Under the pieces are notes generated by a model. It did not search any database and was not told where the DNA came from. It saw only the letters and a list, made by a program, of their open reading frames with translations. A stretch of DNA of 64,000 bases from contig CM114272.1 of NCBI GenBank assembly GCA_050084515.1, positions 42,904,001 through 42,968,000 of the forward strand, in the 5' to 3' direction. Source of the DNA: Blasia pusilla. Lineage: Eukaryota; Marchantiophyta; Marchantiopsida; Blasiales. Position 1 is the stretch's first letter. Every line of letters begins with the position of its first letter. Of this stretch, positions 46,185 to 56,569 are shown one piece after another. A program made the position numbers and the translations under genes.

Positions 46185-47163
46185 GTGAGGCATGCGTGGA
46201 GTCATACCTTTATCCCGGAGCAGCAAGAGTCAGGTGGCGATCGGGCTCTTGGAGTGGAGACGTTGATCCCACTGGATACCACACCTGTTGTGTGGCAGTG
46301 TCTAGAGGAGGATGTTAGGGTGTTAGATCTCTTCGGAGGGATTAGCACCGGATTGGCTGCAGTATTGCAGGCGAGCATACGGGTGCATCAATTCCTTTAT
46401 GTGGAGAGAGATGAGACTGCGCGATGAGTATCATTACGTCATATAGCGAGATTGGTCCAGAGGTATCTTGAGTTTTTTCCGGTATCTGCAGTACGGGGAT
46501 ATCAACATACACTACCCGCCGACATCTCTTTAGTGGGGGCGTAGGATCTGGATAGAGTTGGCACCATTCATTTGGTGATTGTTGGATGGCCCTGTCAGGG
46601 TCAGCTGGCCAAGGATTTGGATTGCAGGATCCGAGGTCAGGGATGTTTTGGGAGATACTGCGAGTAGTACGACACTTGCAGGAGAGTCAGACATGTTCTC
46701 TAGCGTACATTTTGGAGAATGTGCCATTTTTGGGAGACACTCGTGCACATGAGATGATGAGTGTGTATCATTTGAGATCCTGGTTGGAACCTACTCTGTT
46801 GCTAGATGTAGCGAGAGTTGGATCACGTGCCCATCGTCCACAACTGTGGTGGACAAACCTGATACCATCTGAGGTAACGAGTCGAGCATACGATGGAGTC
46901 TAGAGAGCACCACATCTCACAATGGATGCTATTTTGGGCTCAGGGCATCAATCTCAGGTGGTGACGTGGGATGATAAACCATCGTTGGCGATGGCCAATA
47001 GGGTGGGGGAGTTGAGGGCAGCCTTACCTACGTTGGTGAGCTTCCTAGCATCCCATGCCTTTCGTCAGGGAGGGCCAGACATGATTTAGGATGAGGTGAC
47101 CTGAGCATTAGAGGAGCCAACAGCCGATGAGCGCGAGGGTGCCATGGGTTTCGCTACGGGTAC
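46185..47163 (+). pseudogene. DNMT3-like DNA cytosine-5 methyltransferase in a retrotransposon
   Basis: The domain lies between protease and reverse transcriptase. Motif I (AdoMet binding) RVLDLFGGISTGLAA has DLFGG at 46326-46340; YVERDETAR follows (motif II); LVIVGWPCQG holds the catalytic Pro-Cys of motif IV at 46590-46595. A frameshift near 46610 leads to DPRSGMFWEILRVVRHL, motif VI LAYILENVPFLGD (about 46700-46740), motif VIII LDVARVGSRAHRPQLWWTNL (46802-46861), and a motif X-like TADEREGAMGFATGTT near 47130. The DA/AHR/WxN arrangement around motif VIII resembles DNMT3 enzymes more than DNMT1 or CMT. Lesions: a TGA at 46425, a TAG near 46542 and one frameshift. The enzyme would methylate cytosine in DNA; whether it acted on the element, the host or rivals is unknown. 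Confidence 0.85.
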
Positions 47164-47223
47164 TACGGCGGTGCTAGGGATGGCTGAGGCATCAATTGTC
47201 TCACATGGATAGTCAGCCTAGTT

Positions 47224-48980
47224 ATGGCTGAGGAGAGATGGATGCAAGTGTCATCCATGTCATCATGTCCACGAGTTGGACCATTGCCTACAGGGTCTAT
47301 ACAGGCATTGGCTGGGGCCGGGAGGAGGAGAGATCAACACCAATGGACTTCTCGAGACGTCATTCAAGCAAAGAGTGCGAAGGCGGCCAAAGTAGGACAT
47401 GTTCATTATTTGGATGTGGAGCATGGTGTAGGAGGTCAGAGTGGAGTGGCTGTTGCAGAGGTGGCTAGGGTTGCTACATAGCAACCAAAGCCGGAGGTTG
47501 CGTCCTCTCCAAGTGAGGTCACAATGGAGACTTAGGAGCCTATGATAGGTCTCAAGTTGATAGGAGGAGAGCGACGGCAAGTTCATAGGTTTTTGAGAGG
47601 GCATGTCATTTGTTTTGCCTTTAGTATGAGAGACTTGGATATGCTGAAGGGTCCCACGATACGAATTGAGTTGGCTAGTGATACGCCAATCTTTCGTCAA
47701 CCCTACAGGTGTTCTGATATGGAGCGAGCCTTGATTCAGAGCAGGAGTCAGGACTTGTTGGAGGTAGGACTTGTGGAGTTATCACATGGGGAGTATGCAT
47801 CTGCCATAGTCATGCCAACAAAGAAGGATATGTATGGCAATTAGACGGATAGGCGGATGTGTGGAGATTACCGTCCTATCAACCGACAGACGAGGTCAGA
47901 TTGGTATGCCATGCCTACTCCTGAGGAGATCTTTGATGCGATAGGGCATGCAAAGATCTTCAGTATTTTAGATCTCCGTGCTGGCTATCATCAGCTTCCG
48001 ATCAGGTTGGAGGACAGGAAGAAGACAACATTTTGGGGGATAGATCGATTCGAGAAAGATTGCTTGTATCAATGGCGGTTCTTACCATTTGGGTTGAAGA
48101 ACGCGCCTATAGAGTTTCAGAGAGTGATGGATAGGATTCTAGCTGGCTTGGATTTTGTACAATGTTACATAGATGATATTCTTATTTTCAGTTCCACGGT
48201 TGAGGAGCATGAGCGACACCTGCAGGAGGTGTTTCGGCGATTGCAGTTACATGGACTGAAGTTACATCCAGGCAAGTGCAGATTCTTTCAAGAGCAGATT
48301 GAGTACTTGGGACACACCATATACCCAAGTGGGTTAGGAGTTCAGTAGACAAAGGTGGAGGCTATTGCGCAGATTCCATGCCCTATAGATGTGAGTCAAG
48401 TCCGAGCATTTCTTAGACTGGAAAACTTCTATTAATGGTATGTCAAGGGTTTTAGTGCGATCGCAAAGTTTTTGACCTTGTTGACGGGACTTGATCAGGT
48501 TTGGTTGTGGGGAGATGATCAGGAGCGAGCATTTCAAGAGCTCAAGGACATGTTGACGTCCTCACCCATTTTACAAAGACCGGTTAGGGGTCGCCCATTC
48601 CAGTTACATACGGATTGTAGCATGTTGGGTCTAGGAGCAGTGCTTAATCAGAGGGATGACGAGGAGAAGGAGTTTGTTGTGGCTTACGCGAGCTGATCAA
48701 AAAACATTGCAGAGGCAAAGTACATCTCCTATAAGGGAGAGTGCTTGGCTACAATGTGGGCTATGGCACATTTCAGCTGCTATTTATTCGGCAACCCTTT
48801 CACACTTAGCAGTGATCATCAATCATTGAGGTGGTTGATGGAGTCTGACAAGCTTACGGGAAAGCTTGCCAGGTAGGCTCTATTACTATAAGAGTATGAG
48901 TTTGAGGTGGTTTATAGGCCAGGCCGACTGATCCAGGACGCAGATGGGTTGAGTCGTAACCCATGTCTGAGTTAGAGAGA
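47224..48980 (+). pseudogene. Reverse transcriptase and RNase H of the methyltransferase gypsy
   Basis: All in one frame: DRRMCGDYRPINRQTRSDWY, AKIFSILDLRAGYHQLPI (first catalytic Asp), WRFLPFGLKNAPIEFQRVM, catalytic CYIDDILIFSS with YIDD at 48166-48177, LEVFRRLQLHGLKLHPGKC and YLGHTIYPSGLGVQ, then RNase H with RPFQLHTDCSMLGLGAVL, EFVVAYAS, KGECLATMWA and LSSDHQSLRWLMESDKLTGK. This synthesises cDNA from the genomic RNA. Nine in-frame stops occur (47479, 47533, 47842, 48346, 48433, 48694, 48874, 48889, 48973) without any frameshift. The N-terminal part before 47540 includes a conserved segment of unknown role, also present in the 20.5 kb copy. Confidence 0.9.
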
Positions 48981-48999
48981 CGATATAGGAGCTCGATGG

Positions 49000-50274
49000 C
49001 ACGGAGAAAGTGATGAGGAGATGGTGCCCAATTGGCATGCATCTGCCTATCTTTGTTGGTTGACTATGGTAGGTCAGCCACAGGTGATGACTCCAGTGGT
49101 AGGGTTGGATGATGAGTCTTTGGATCCGGAGGTCAGTGAGGAGACGACAGGTGGTCGTGATATCCATGACGATGTGGAGGTTGTGGAGTTCTTGGAGGTT
49201 GTGGAGTTCTTGCGCACTGGCGTCATAGCGAGCACAGTGAGTGCTAGGGAGCGAGATCGGATTCTACAGCGAGCCAGGAGGTTCAAGTGGGAGGGGACTC
49301 ACATTTTGCGGGTATGGGGAGATGGTAGGATATGAGTGGTACCTCATCCTTCCCAGCGAGCACGTGTAGTGCAACATGCCCATGAGGAGTTGGGACATTT
49401 TGGAGTGAAGCATACTTACAGCTTACTCCAGATTCAGTATTGGTGGTGCCGCATGCATACTGGGGTACAATAGTTTGTGGCCAGATGTATGGTATGTGAT
49501 TGAGTGTGAGCATCCTTCAATGCTCCCACTCCACAGTTACATCCCTTGCCAATTATGGGTTTAGGTTATCGGTGGAGTGTAGACTTTGCGGGACCTTTGC
49601 CATTGACGGGGCGTCATCATAGGAACGTGTTGGTCATGGTGGAGCATTTCTCCAAGTGGATAGAGTTGGTGGCACTACTAGACAAGACGAGCGAGGGAAC
49701 AACTTATGCATTTCTAGATCGTGTGCTTAGTCACTTTGGTGCACCGGCGCAGGTGTTGACTGACCAGGGTATCGAGTTCAGGGGAGAGTTTCACGCCTTG
49801 TGTGATCAGGCGCTGATAGATCAACGCACCACGTCCAGAGATCATCTTGAGGCGGAAGGGCTGGTGGAGAGAGTAGTACATACGGTGAAGAGAGGATTGC
49901 GCAAGTATGGCTTGCAGTGAGGACAGTTGAGGGAGTGGGACCTACAGTTGCCATGATTGGCTATGGGTTCTCGCTTTAGCCGGCAAGCAACCTTGGCGTC
50001 ATTTTCACCATAATTTTTGCTCTTTGGGAGAGAGCCAGATCTACTTGCAGCTATTCGACGTGGCATGGCGGAGGTGTTAGATCTTGATGATCCTGATGTG
50101 TGGGTACAAGCATGTTCTCAACGGGCGGAGGTTTTTCATAGAGTTATATCTATGGGCTTTGAGAACTTAGCTATTTCTCACCATAGAGATACATTGAGGT
50201 ACGCGACCACTCGTGGAGGAGGTTATCGGCCAGGGATTAGGAGGTCTCATCTTGGGGATTATGTGTATTTATAG
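49000..50274 (+). pseudogene. Integrase of the methyltransferase gypsy
   Basis: Same frame as reverse transcriptase. Zinc-binding HHCC: HEELGHFGVKH then CMVC (49380-49500). Catalytic triad: Asp in YRWSVDFAGPL (49582-49584), Asp in LTDQGIEFRG (49762-49764), Glu in LEAEGLVERVV (49867-49869). A C-terminal region follows with FLLFGREPDLLAAIRRGM and RRSHLGDYVYL, the GPY/F-like position. Stops at 49333, 49471, 49501, 49507, 49918, 49954, 50011 and 50272, no frameshift. Integrase inserts the cDNA into host DNA. The region before the zinc finger (49021-49300) is acidic and not recognised. Confidence 0.85.
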
Positions 50275-50325
50275 CAGGCGGCAACCACGACCCTAGATGT
50301 CATTGCAGGACGCACGATCCTACAT

Positions 50326-50619
50326 GTGCGCGAGGTATTACCGACTAGAGTTCTCGTGTTGGAGGGACGAGATGGTATGGTTTGGAAGGATCACGTGCGC
50401 AACTGTCTGCCATGTCATCTTTTGAACGTAGACGAGACAATGGATTCGAGCTTGGCAGTGGTACCTGCAGGCTTGAGGTATATGTTGTGCAGATCTACGA
50501 GGGATGCAGCCACCATGTTGGTATGTGATGGTTGTTCTCAAGGGTGGAATATGTCATGTCTGACCCCCCCTCTTAATGTAGTTCCCACGGGACGATGGAT
50601 GTGTCCGAGATGTGTATAG
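50326..50619 (+). pseudogene. PHD finger at the integrase C-terminus
   Basis: After the integrase the same frame continues to a terminal TAG at 50617-50619. The end reads MLCRST, LVCDGCSQGWNMSCLTPP, VPTGRWMCPRCV: the Cys4-His-Cys3 spacing, the W before the His position and the PxGxWxCPxC close are those of a PHD finger, a reader of histone H3 tails. Two zinc ligands are changed: the first Cys position is Tyr (TGT to TAT, a G-to-A change) and the His is Asn (GWNMSC). Upstream, HVREVLPTRVLVLEGRDGMV and VRNCLPCHL continue the integrase tail. Chromoviruses carry a chromodomain here instead. Confidence 0.8.
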
Positions 50620-50686
50620 GGTAGTAGGTCATGTCAGAGAGATGTGATATTTTCTATCAGGAGTTGGGGGGATCCAACTGCCAACT

Positions 50687-50833
50687 AGGGGGGCAGTTGT
50701 GTGATCTCCATGTATATATATGAGTTGATTTTTGTACATGTGTGGATCGACCCCTGTGTGGCGAAGATAGGTGATGTGTGGTATAGATGTGACCAGCGAT
50801 GTATGTTGTGTAACGATATGTATGCGCATGACA
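50687..50833 (+). repeat. Polypurine-like tract and extra LTR block A
   Basis: AGGGGGGCAG (50687-50696) is followed at once by TGTGTGATCTCCATG, the start of a 136 bp block (50698-50833) that is repeated at 51320-51455 as the end of the 3' LTR. A polypurine tract immediately before a TG would normally mark the 3' LTR start, which conflicts with the LTR limits suggested by the target duplication. Confidence 0.6.
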
Positions 50834-50835
50834 AT

Positions 50836-51455
50836 TGTCACATCTGAGTAGTCGATAGGCCGAGATCTATTGTGGATAGGGCGTAGGAGTCATCGGACTA
50901 TCTTGAGTGTAACTCTGTCCTACGGTGTCGCATGAGGTTGATGATAGGTCCATTGTATCAGGAACGTTGTTTATGACAACTTTCATGTTGAGCTCTTTCA
51001 CAGCCGGATGACTTGTTGACCAGGTCACCCGCCTCTGGTAACCTATGCGCGTAGGTTACCAAGGGGATGGCTATTTTTAGGGGAAGAGCCTTTTGGCTCT
51101 TCCCAACCCTATATAAGAGAGGAATATGGCTTTCCTAAGCCATATTTCTCATGTTGGGCCGTTGGAACACCTCTCTTGTATGTGTGTGAGATAGGACTAG
51201 GGTGCTAGCGTCCGGATTCCTTGATAGCGCAAGGTGGATGAGGCTCGATATGCCAATGTAGATTGAGGAGTGGAGTTTTAGGCCGGGTGTGCCTTTTGTA
51301 CTACTCTTTATTTTTTGGTTGTGTGATCTCCATGTATATGTATGAGTTGATTTTTATACATGTGTGGATCGACCCATGTGTGGGAAAGATCGGCGTTGTG
51401 TGGTGTAGATGTGACCAGCAATGAATGTTGTGTAGCGATATGTATGCGTACGACA
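50836..51455 (+). repeat. 3' LTR of the methyltransferase gypsy
   Basis: TGTCACATCTGAGTAG to ...GCGTACGACA, TG...CA ends, 620 bp. It contains three hairpins (51037-51045 with 51052-51060; the GGGAAGAGCC pair near 51080-51103; AATATGGCTT 51123-51132 with AAGCCATATT 51137-51146) and the TATA box at 51110-51117. CCAA follows at 51456-51459, matching the CCAA before 42256. Block A at its end is missing from the 5' LTR. Confidence 0.7.
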
Positions 51456-51459
51456 CCAA

Positions 51460-52597
51460 GATATTTTAGTGGGAGATGACATCATATACACCATGTGCCA
51501 TATGCACCCTCTTGAATGTCCATTAGAAATTAGTGTAGTAGTTGCACCACGTGCAAATCCACAAAATATAGAATGCAAGCCTCAAAAAATTACTATTAAG
51601 CTCTTTTCAATTATACCATCAATGTTAGAAAGATGACATGGTGCACAATTATGCAAATTTTCCTTTCAAACCATGCCATCCCGTCCCTCCAATAAGAAAA
51701 CATATGATAGTTTTCGTGCTCCTATTCCTCTTGAACGTCAATCTTTAGTATTGCAAAGACGTATGTTCAATAGGACATCTCTCACAACACTATAGTTCTC
51801 ACATGTGTCTCTCAATGTCAAACCAAACCCACTCTCCTAATGAGAGATTTAGGTTACACACACAAGGCAAGCAAGACCATTGCTCCGCCGCCTTATGCCA
51901 AGAGGTTCAACAAAGAGAGAATGAGCTCTCAAGCTCTCTCTCTTGGAGGTATACCCCCTTCCCTCTCCCAAGCCCTCTCAACGGTAACCTATGCTTGCAT
52001 GTCATCTCCTTGGCTCCTGACCTGCTGTTCCACCACCTAGACGCACCGAGGGAGACGCCGGACGTGAGGCTCAGATGGCTGCTCAAAAATAGTAGCTAGA
52101 GTAGGAGATCGCCGCTATGGCATTGTGGTTACCCAATGCCTGATCAGTGGCATCGACATCTTATGGAGCAACCGGAGATATGGAGGATCTGGACTAGATA
52201 TGCGCAACTATCCAAACATTTAATTTCCATGCTCATTTCCCTAATGGTTTTCAAGAGGCAAGTTTGATTCTCCAAGATTGGATGTATGGACCCACCACTC
52301 GGTACTAATTTCAAATCTCTTTCAGGAGTATCAAAGTCAGTGTGAAATCTCTTATAATACACAAGATTTTTATCGAGTCTTACCAAGGAAGAGGTCCCAA
52401 AGTTCATCTTAGTCTCTCTAATCTCTGAAGCTAGAAGATGTCTAGGGGATGAGATCCTTCTCATTATTGTTTGTGTAGGTACCCGGCCTATAATTCTCAA
52501 TGTTGCCCTCTTAATGCTATCGACTCCGTCTACCCTTGAGATAGAAGTGTTTGTTCTCCCTTTATTTTGAAAAGACGCAAAAATTTGTGGCCTAGCG
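51460..52597. other. Unassigned, includes an inverted piece of LTR family C
   Basis: 51780-52024 is the reverse complement of 52841-53090, the middle of the solo LTR to the right (for example CAAACCCACTCTCCTAATGA with TCATTAGGAGAGTGGGTTTG). A minus-strand frame at 52144-52500 has no recognisable motif. The rest is unassigned. Confidence 0.55.
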
Positions 52598-52601
52598 GCT
52601 T

Positions 52602-53245
52602 TGTCACGTCCTTTAGGATAGATCGGTGAGATCTAGTAGAGCGTCTTCAAGAGTAGTGGAGGACATGCCTAGGAGGTCGAGGATGACTTGCTGAGGCCCC
52701 GGGAAACCTGAGAGAGCAGGTTTCCCCTTCGTTTTGGCTCATTTGGAGCCATATCGAGGAACTTACTATTTTAGATAAGTACCATTTTGAGTATATGATC
52801 GACTTTCTATTTTTGGTAAATGACCCTTGACCTCCTACATCAGGTCAAGAGCCAAGGAAATGACTTGGGAGAATAGGTTACCATGAAGAGAGCTTGGGAG
52901 AGGGGAGGGGTATATATCTCAAGGAGAGGAGAGCTTGAGAGCTCATTCTCTCTTTGTTGAACCTCTTGGCATGAGGCGGCGGAGCTATGGTCCCTTGCCT
53001 TGTGAGTGTAATCCAAACCTCTCATTAGGAGAGTGGGTTTGGTTTCACATGAGAGAGAGTGCACACCTTTGAGAGTTATGGTGTGAGATTGTGTAGAGGG
53101 AGATTGGATCTTACTTTATTGGAGATATTTTGGTACTTCTTGTCTCGTTGTTTGGATGCCATGAGTTAGCATGGGATCGTGCATGTTTGTGTGTATCTTC
53201 AGTGACAGCGATGTATGTTGTGTAGCGATGTGTATGCGCACGAGA
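52602..53245 (+). repeat. Solo LTR (family C) with 4 bp target duplication
   Basis: It begins TGTCACGTCCTTTAGGATAG and ends GTGTATGCGCACGAGA, the same ends as the 3' LTR at 50836-51455. GCTT flanks both sides (52598-52601 and 53246-53249). A second partial copy of its first ~270 bp is at 61510-61783. Its last 45 bp match block A of the methyltransferase gypsy, so the two LTR families are related. Confidence 0.65.
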
Positions 53246-53469
53246 GCTTTCTTTGGCGATATACTTCTATAAGTTGTAGGCTTTATAGACCTTTGACCTT
53301 GACGTCCAATATTGATCTCTTTTGTTTTGTGCATTTACATATTTACTTGCTAGACAGAAAATGTATATCTCTTCTAATTTGTGCCTACTTTTGATAGAAT
53401 CCGTCAGTTCAAGGGCAACCTCTAAGTCATTCCCAAGGATATTATTTACTAATTTTGTAAGCTGTGAGT

Positions 53470-56250
53470 CAACAAGTGTTGAAACGAGCAGTCAGAACTC
53501 TAGTTATGAATAACTTCGTCAACTACTCTCAGGACCACATAAAAATTGGAACTATACATCCAGAGAGAGAAATGAGAACTTGACCCAACAACCTACGTAA
53601 TGAGCATTTGAAACCCTAGTTCCAAATGATATCAAGTGACTCTATCGAGACCATATCGGAATTATAGATCCTTCTCTAAAAATCAGAACATGATACAACA
53701 ACCTAAATCTTTGTCTTTTGGAACGTTAGCTTAGAATGACAGAGTTGACCGCTATCGAGACTCATTTCCCTCCAATTGAAACTAAAGATCCAATTCTAGA
53801 ATAAAAGAACTAGGCCAAGCAGAAGAAACAATGACCATTCAAAACTCTTGGTCCAAATGACATTAATGGATTTTGTTGGGACAACCCCTAAAATGGAACT
53901 TTAGATTTTGCTCCATAAATAAGAACTTGACCAAAGAACCTAAGTAGTAAGTATTAGAAACTCCTGTAGCTATTGTGAATGACATCAATGGACTCCATTG
54001 GGACAACCCGACAATCAGAACTAAAGATCTAGTTCTAGAAATCATAACTTAAACCAATAACCTAAGTGATGATCATTCAAAATTCTAGCTCAGCATAAAA
54101 TCAATGGACTCTATCGTAACCACATGACAATAAAAAATATAGATCTAATTCTTGAAATGAGAACTCAACCCAACAACTTAGAAGATGATCATTTGGAACT
54201 CTAGTTTCAAATGATATCAATAACTTCTCTCTTGACTACCTCCAAATTGGAACTATAGATCTTATTCCACAATGAGAATTGGATCCAACAAAGGAAACAA
54301 TGACCTTTCAAAACTCTAGTTCTAAATGATATTGATGGATTCTATTAGAACCACATCACAATCCAAACTATAGATGCTATTCTTGAAGTAAGAACTCGGC
54401 CAAACAACCTAAGAGATGAGCATTCGGAACCCTTGTTCCAAATGATATCAATGGACTCCGTTGGGACAATCCCATAGTCGGAACTATATATCTTGTCCTA
54501 CAAATACTCAGTAGTTCTAGAAATGAGAACTAGACCTAATGGCCTAATAGCAATGAGCATATACTAGACCCAATAGCCAATAGCAATGAGCATTCAAGAT
54601 TCAAGTCCCAAATAACATCCATGGACTCTATCGAGAGAACCTCACAATCCAAATTATATATCCTATTCTAGAAATGAGAACTCAACCAAACAACCTAAGC
54701 AATGAGTATTCAAAACTCTAGATCCAAATGGACTCCTTCTAGAAAACCCCATAATAAGAACTATAGATCTAGTTCTACATATGAGAATTAGACTTAGTAG
54801 AAGAAATAATGACCATTTGGAGTTGTAGTTCCAAATGACACCGATGGACTCCGTAAAGAGAACCTCACAAGCGAAACTATAGATCCTTTTCTAGAAACGA
54901 GAACTTGACCAAACAACCTAAGAGATAGGTATTCAAAACTCTAGTTCCGAATAATATCGATGGACTGTATCAAGAGAACTCCACAATGGGAATTATAGAT
55001 CTAGTGCTAGAAATAAGAAGTAGACCTACCAAAGAAACCATGACTATTTGTAACTCTAGTTCTGAATGACATCAATGGACTTTATCGTGACAACTTAGCT
55101 TACAATCCGAACTTTAGATCCTATCCCAAAAATGAGAACTCGACCAAACAACCGAAGCGATAAGCATTCAGAACTCTAATTCTGAATAACATCAAAAAAA
55201 TTTGTCGAGACATCCCCAAAATCCAAAAGACATATTTTGTTTTAGAAATGAAAACTTGACCAAACAACCTAAGCGATGAGTATTCAAAATTTTGGTTCCA
55301 AATGATATTGAAGGACTGTTTTGGAACCACTTGAAAATTCAAAGTATAGATCTTATTTTAGAAATATGAACTCGAGCTAAAAACCTACACGATAACCATT
55401 CGGAAATCTATTTTTGAATGACATCAAGGACATATGTTAAGACTACCTCACAATTGGAACTATAGATCCAGTTCCAAAAATGAGAACTTAACCCATTAGA
55501 AGAAATGATGACCATTCAAGACTCTAGTTGTGAATTATATGGATGGATTTTGTTGGTACAACCTTACAATCCAAACTATAGGTCTCGTTCTAGAAATTAT
55601 AACTGGACCAAACAATCTAAGCGATAAGCATTTGAAACTCTAGTTCCAGATGATGTCAATGGACTCTGTCGAGACAACCCCACAATTGGAACTATAGATC
55701 CAATTCCACAAATGAGAACTTGATCCAGTAGAAGAAATAATGACCATTGAGAATTATAGTTTCAAATCATATCGATAAAAATTATCCAGAAAACCTCACA
55801 ATCAGAACTATAGATTCTCTTCCTCAAACAAGAACTTGACCAAGAAACTTGAGCGATGAGCATTTGGAACTCTAGTTCTAAGTGATATCAAAGGACTACG
55901 TGGGGAAAACCCCATGGTCAGATTCAGTTCTAGAACTAAGATTTAGACCTTGAGCAAGAAGCGATGACCATTTGGAATCCTAGTTCCGCATAACATCGAT
56001 GGACTTTTTTGGGAAAGCCTCACAATTGAAACTGTAGATCGAGTTCTAGAAATGAGAACTCGACCAAATAACCTAGGAAATGAGCCTTTGGAACTCTAGT
56101 TCTAAATGACATCGATAGATTATCGAGAAAACCCCACAATCAGAACTATACGTCTAGTTCCACAAATGAGAACTCGACCTAGCAACCTAAGCAATGAGCA
56201 TTCTGAATGCTAGGTCGCGATGACATCAATGGACTTTGCTAGGACCATAT
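53470..56250. repeat. Satellite array, about 24 units of ~118 bp
   Basis: The phrase pattern GATGAGCATT-GGAACTCTAGTTCC-AAATGACATC-ATGGACTC...AACTATAGATC...AAATGAGAACT recurs about every 118 bp; unit anchors lie near 53480, 53598, 53717, 53833, 53947, 54067, 54187, 54303, 54418 and so on to 56193. Units of two kinds tend to alternate: one with ACCAAACAACCTAAGCGATG, one with AGTAGAAGAAATAATGACC, so the larger repeat may be a dimer of about 235 bp. Units are diverged by many point changes. No coding. The array resumes at 61862. Confidence 0.85.
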
Positions 56251-56565
56251 TGTGGAAAAACTGCTAAAGCAGCATAACTGGTGGGAAACGGCTCTCTCAC
56301 TCACACATCACTATGGAGAAAAAAATTTGCAATGAGAGAATGAATGGAGGCTGTTCCCCTTCTCAATTATATAGGGTATGTATAAGCAACCCTAATCTTA
56401 ACCTTAATCATAGTCTCAAGTTAGACTAACTGTGATTAACTAACCCTAGTTAAGATAATCGCGCTTAACTGACTAACCAAGATTAAGCTTCCCTACTTCG
56501 TATGAGTACCAAAATATAGCAGTTCAAGTGTCTCATGAGCTTGACTGTAACTCAATTTTCAATAC
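56251..56565 (-). repeat. 3' LTR of the minus-strand copia element
   Basis: TGTGGAAAAACTGCTAAAG to TTTTCAATA in plus orientation. By eye roughly nine in ten bases match the 5' LTR at 61161-61461. On its internal side the minus strand has GAGCTTGAGGGGGAG, the polypurine tract (56566-56580). It abuts satellite DNA on the left. Confidence 0.85.
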
Positions 56566-56569
56566 TCCC

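Noticed and set aside
47224-50619. Stop codons as programmed readthrough or a reassigned genetic code
   Set aside because: All three stop codons are used, and most replace residues predicted to be Trp, Gln or Arg; deamination explains them more simply.
53863-56100. Several minus-strand frames of 60-75 codons
   Set aside because: They repeat with the satellite period and arise from the tandem units, not from genes.
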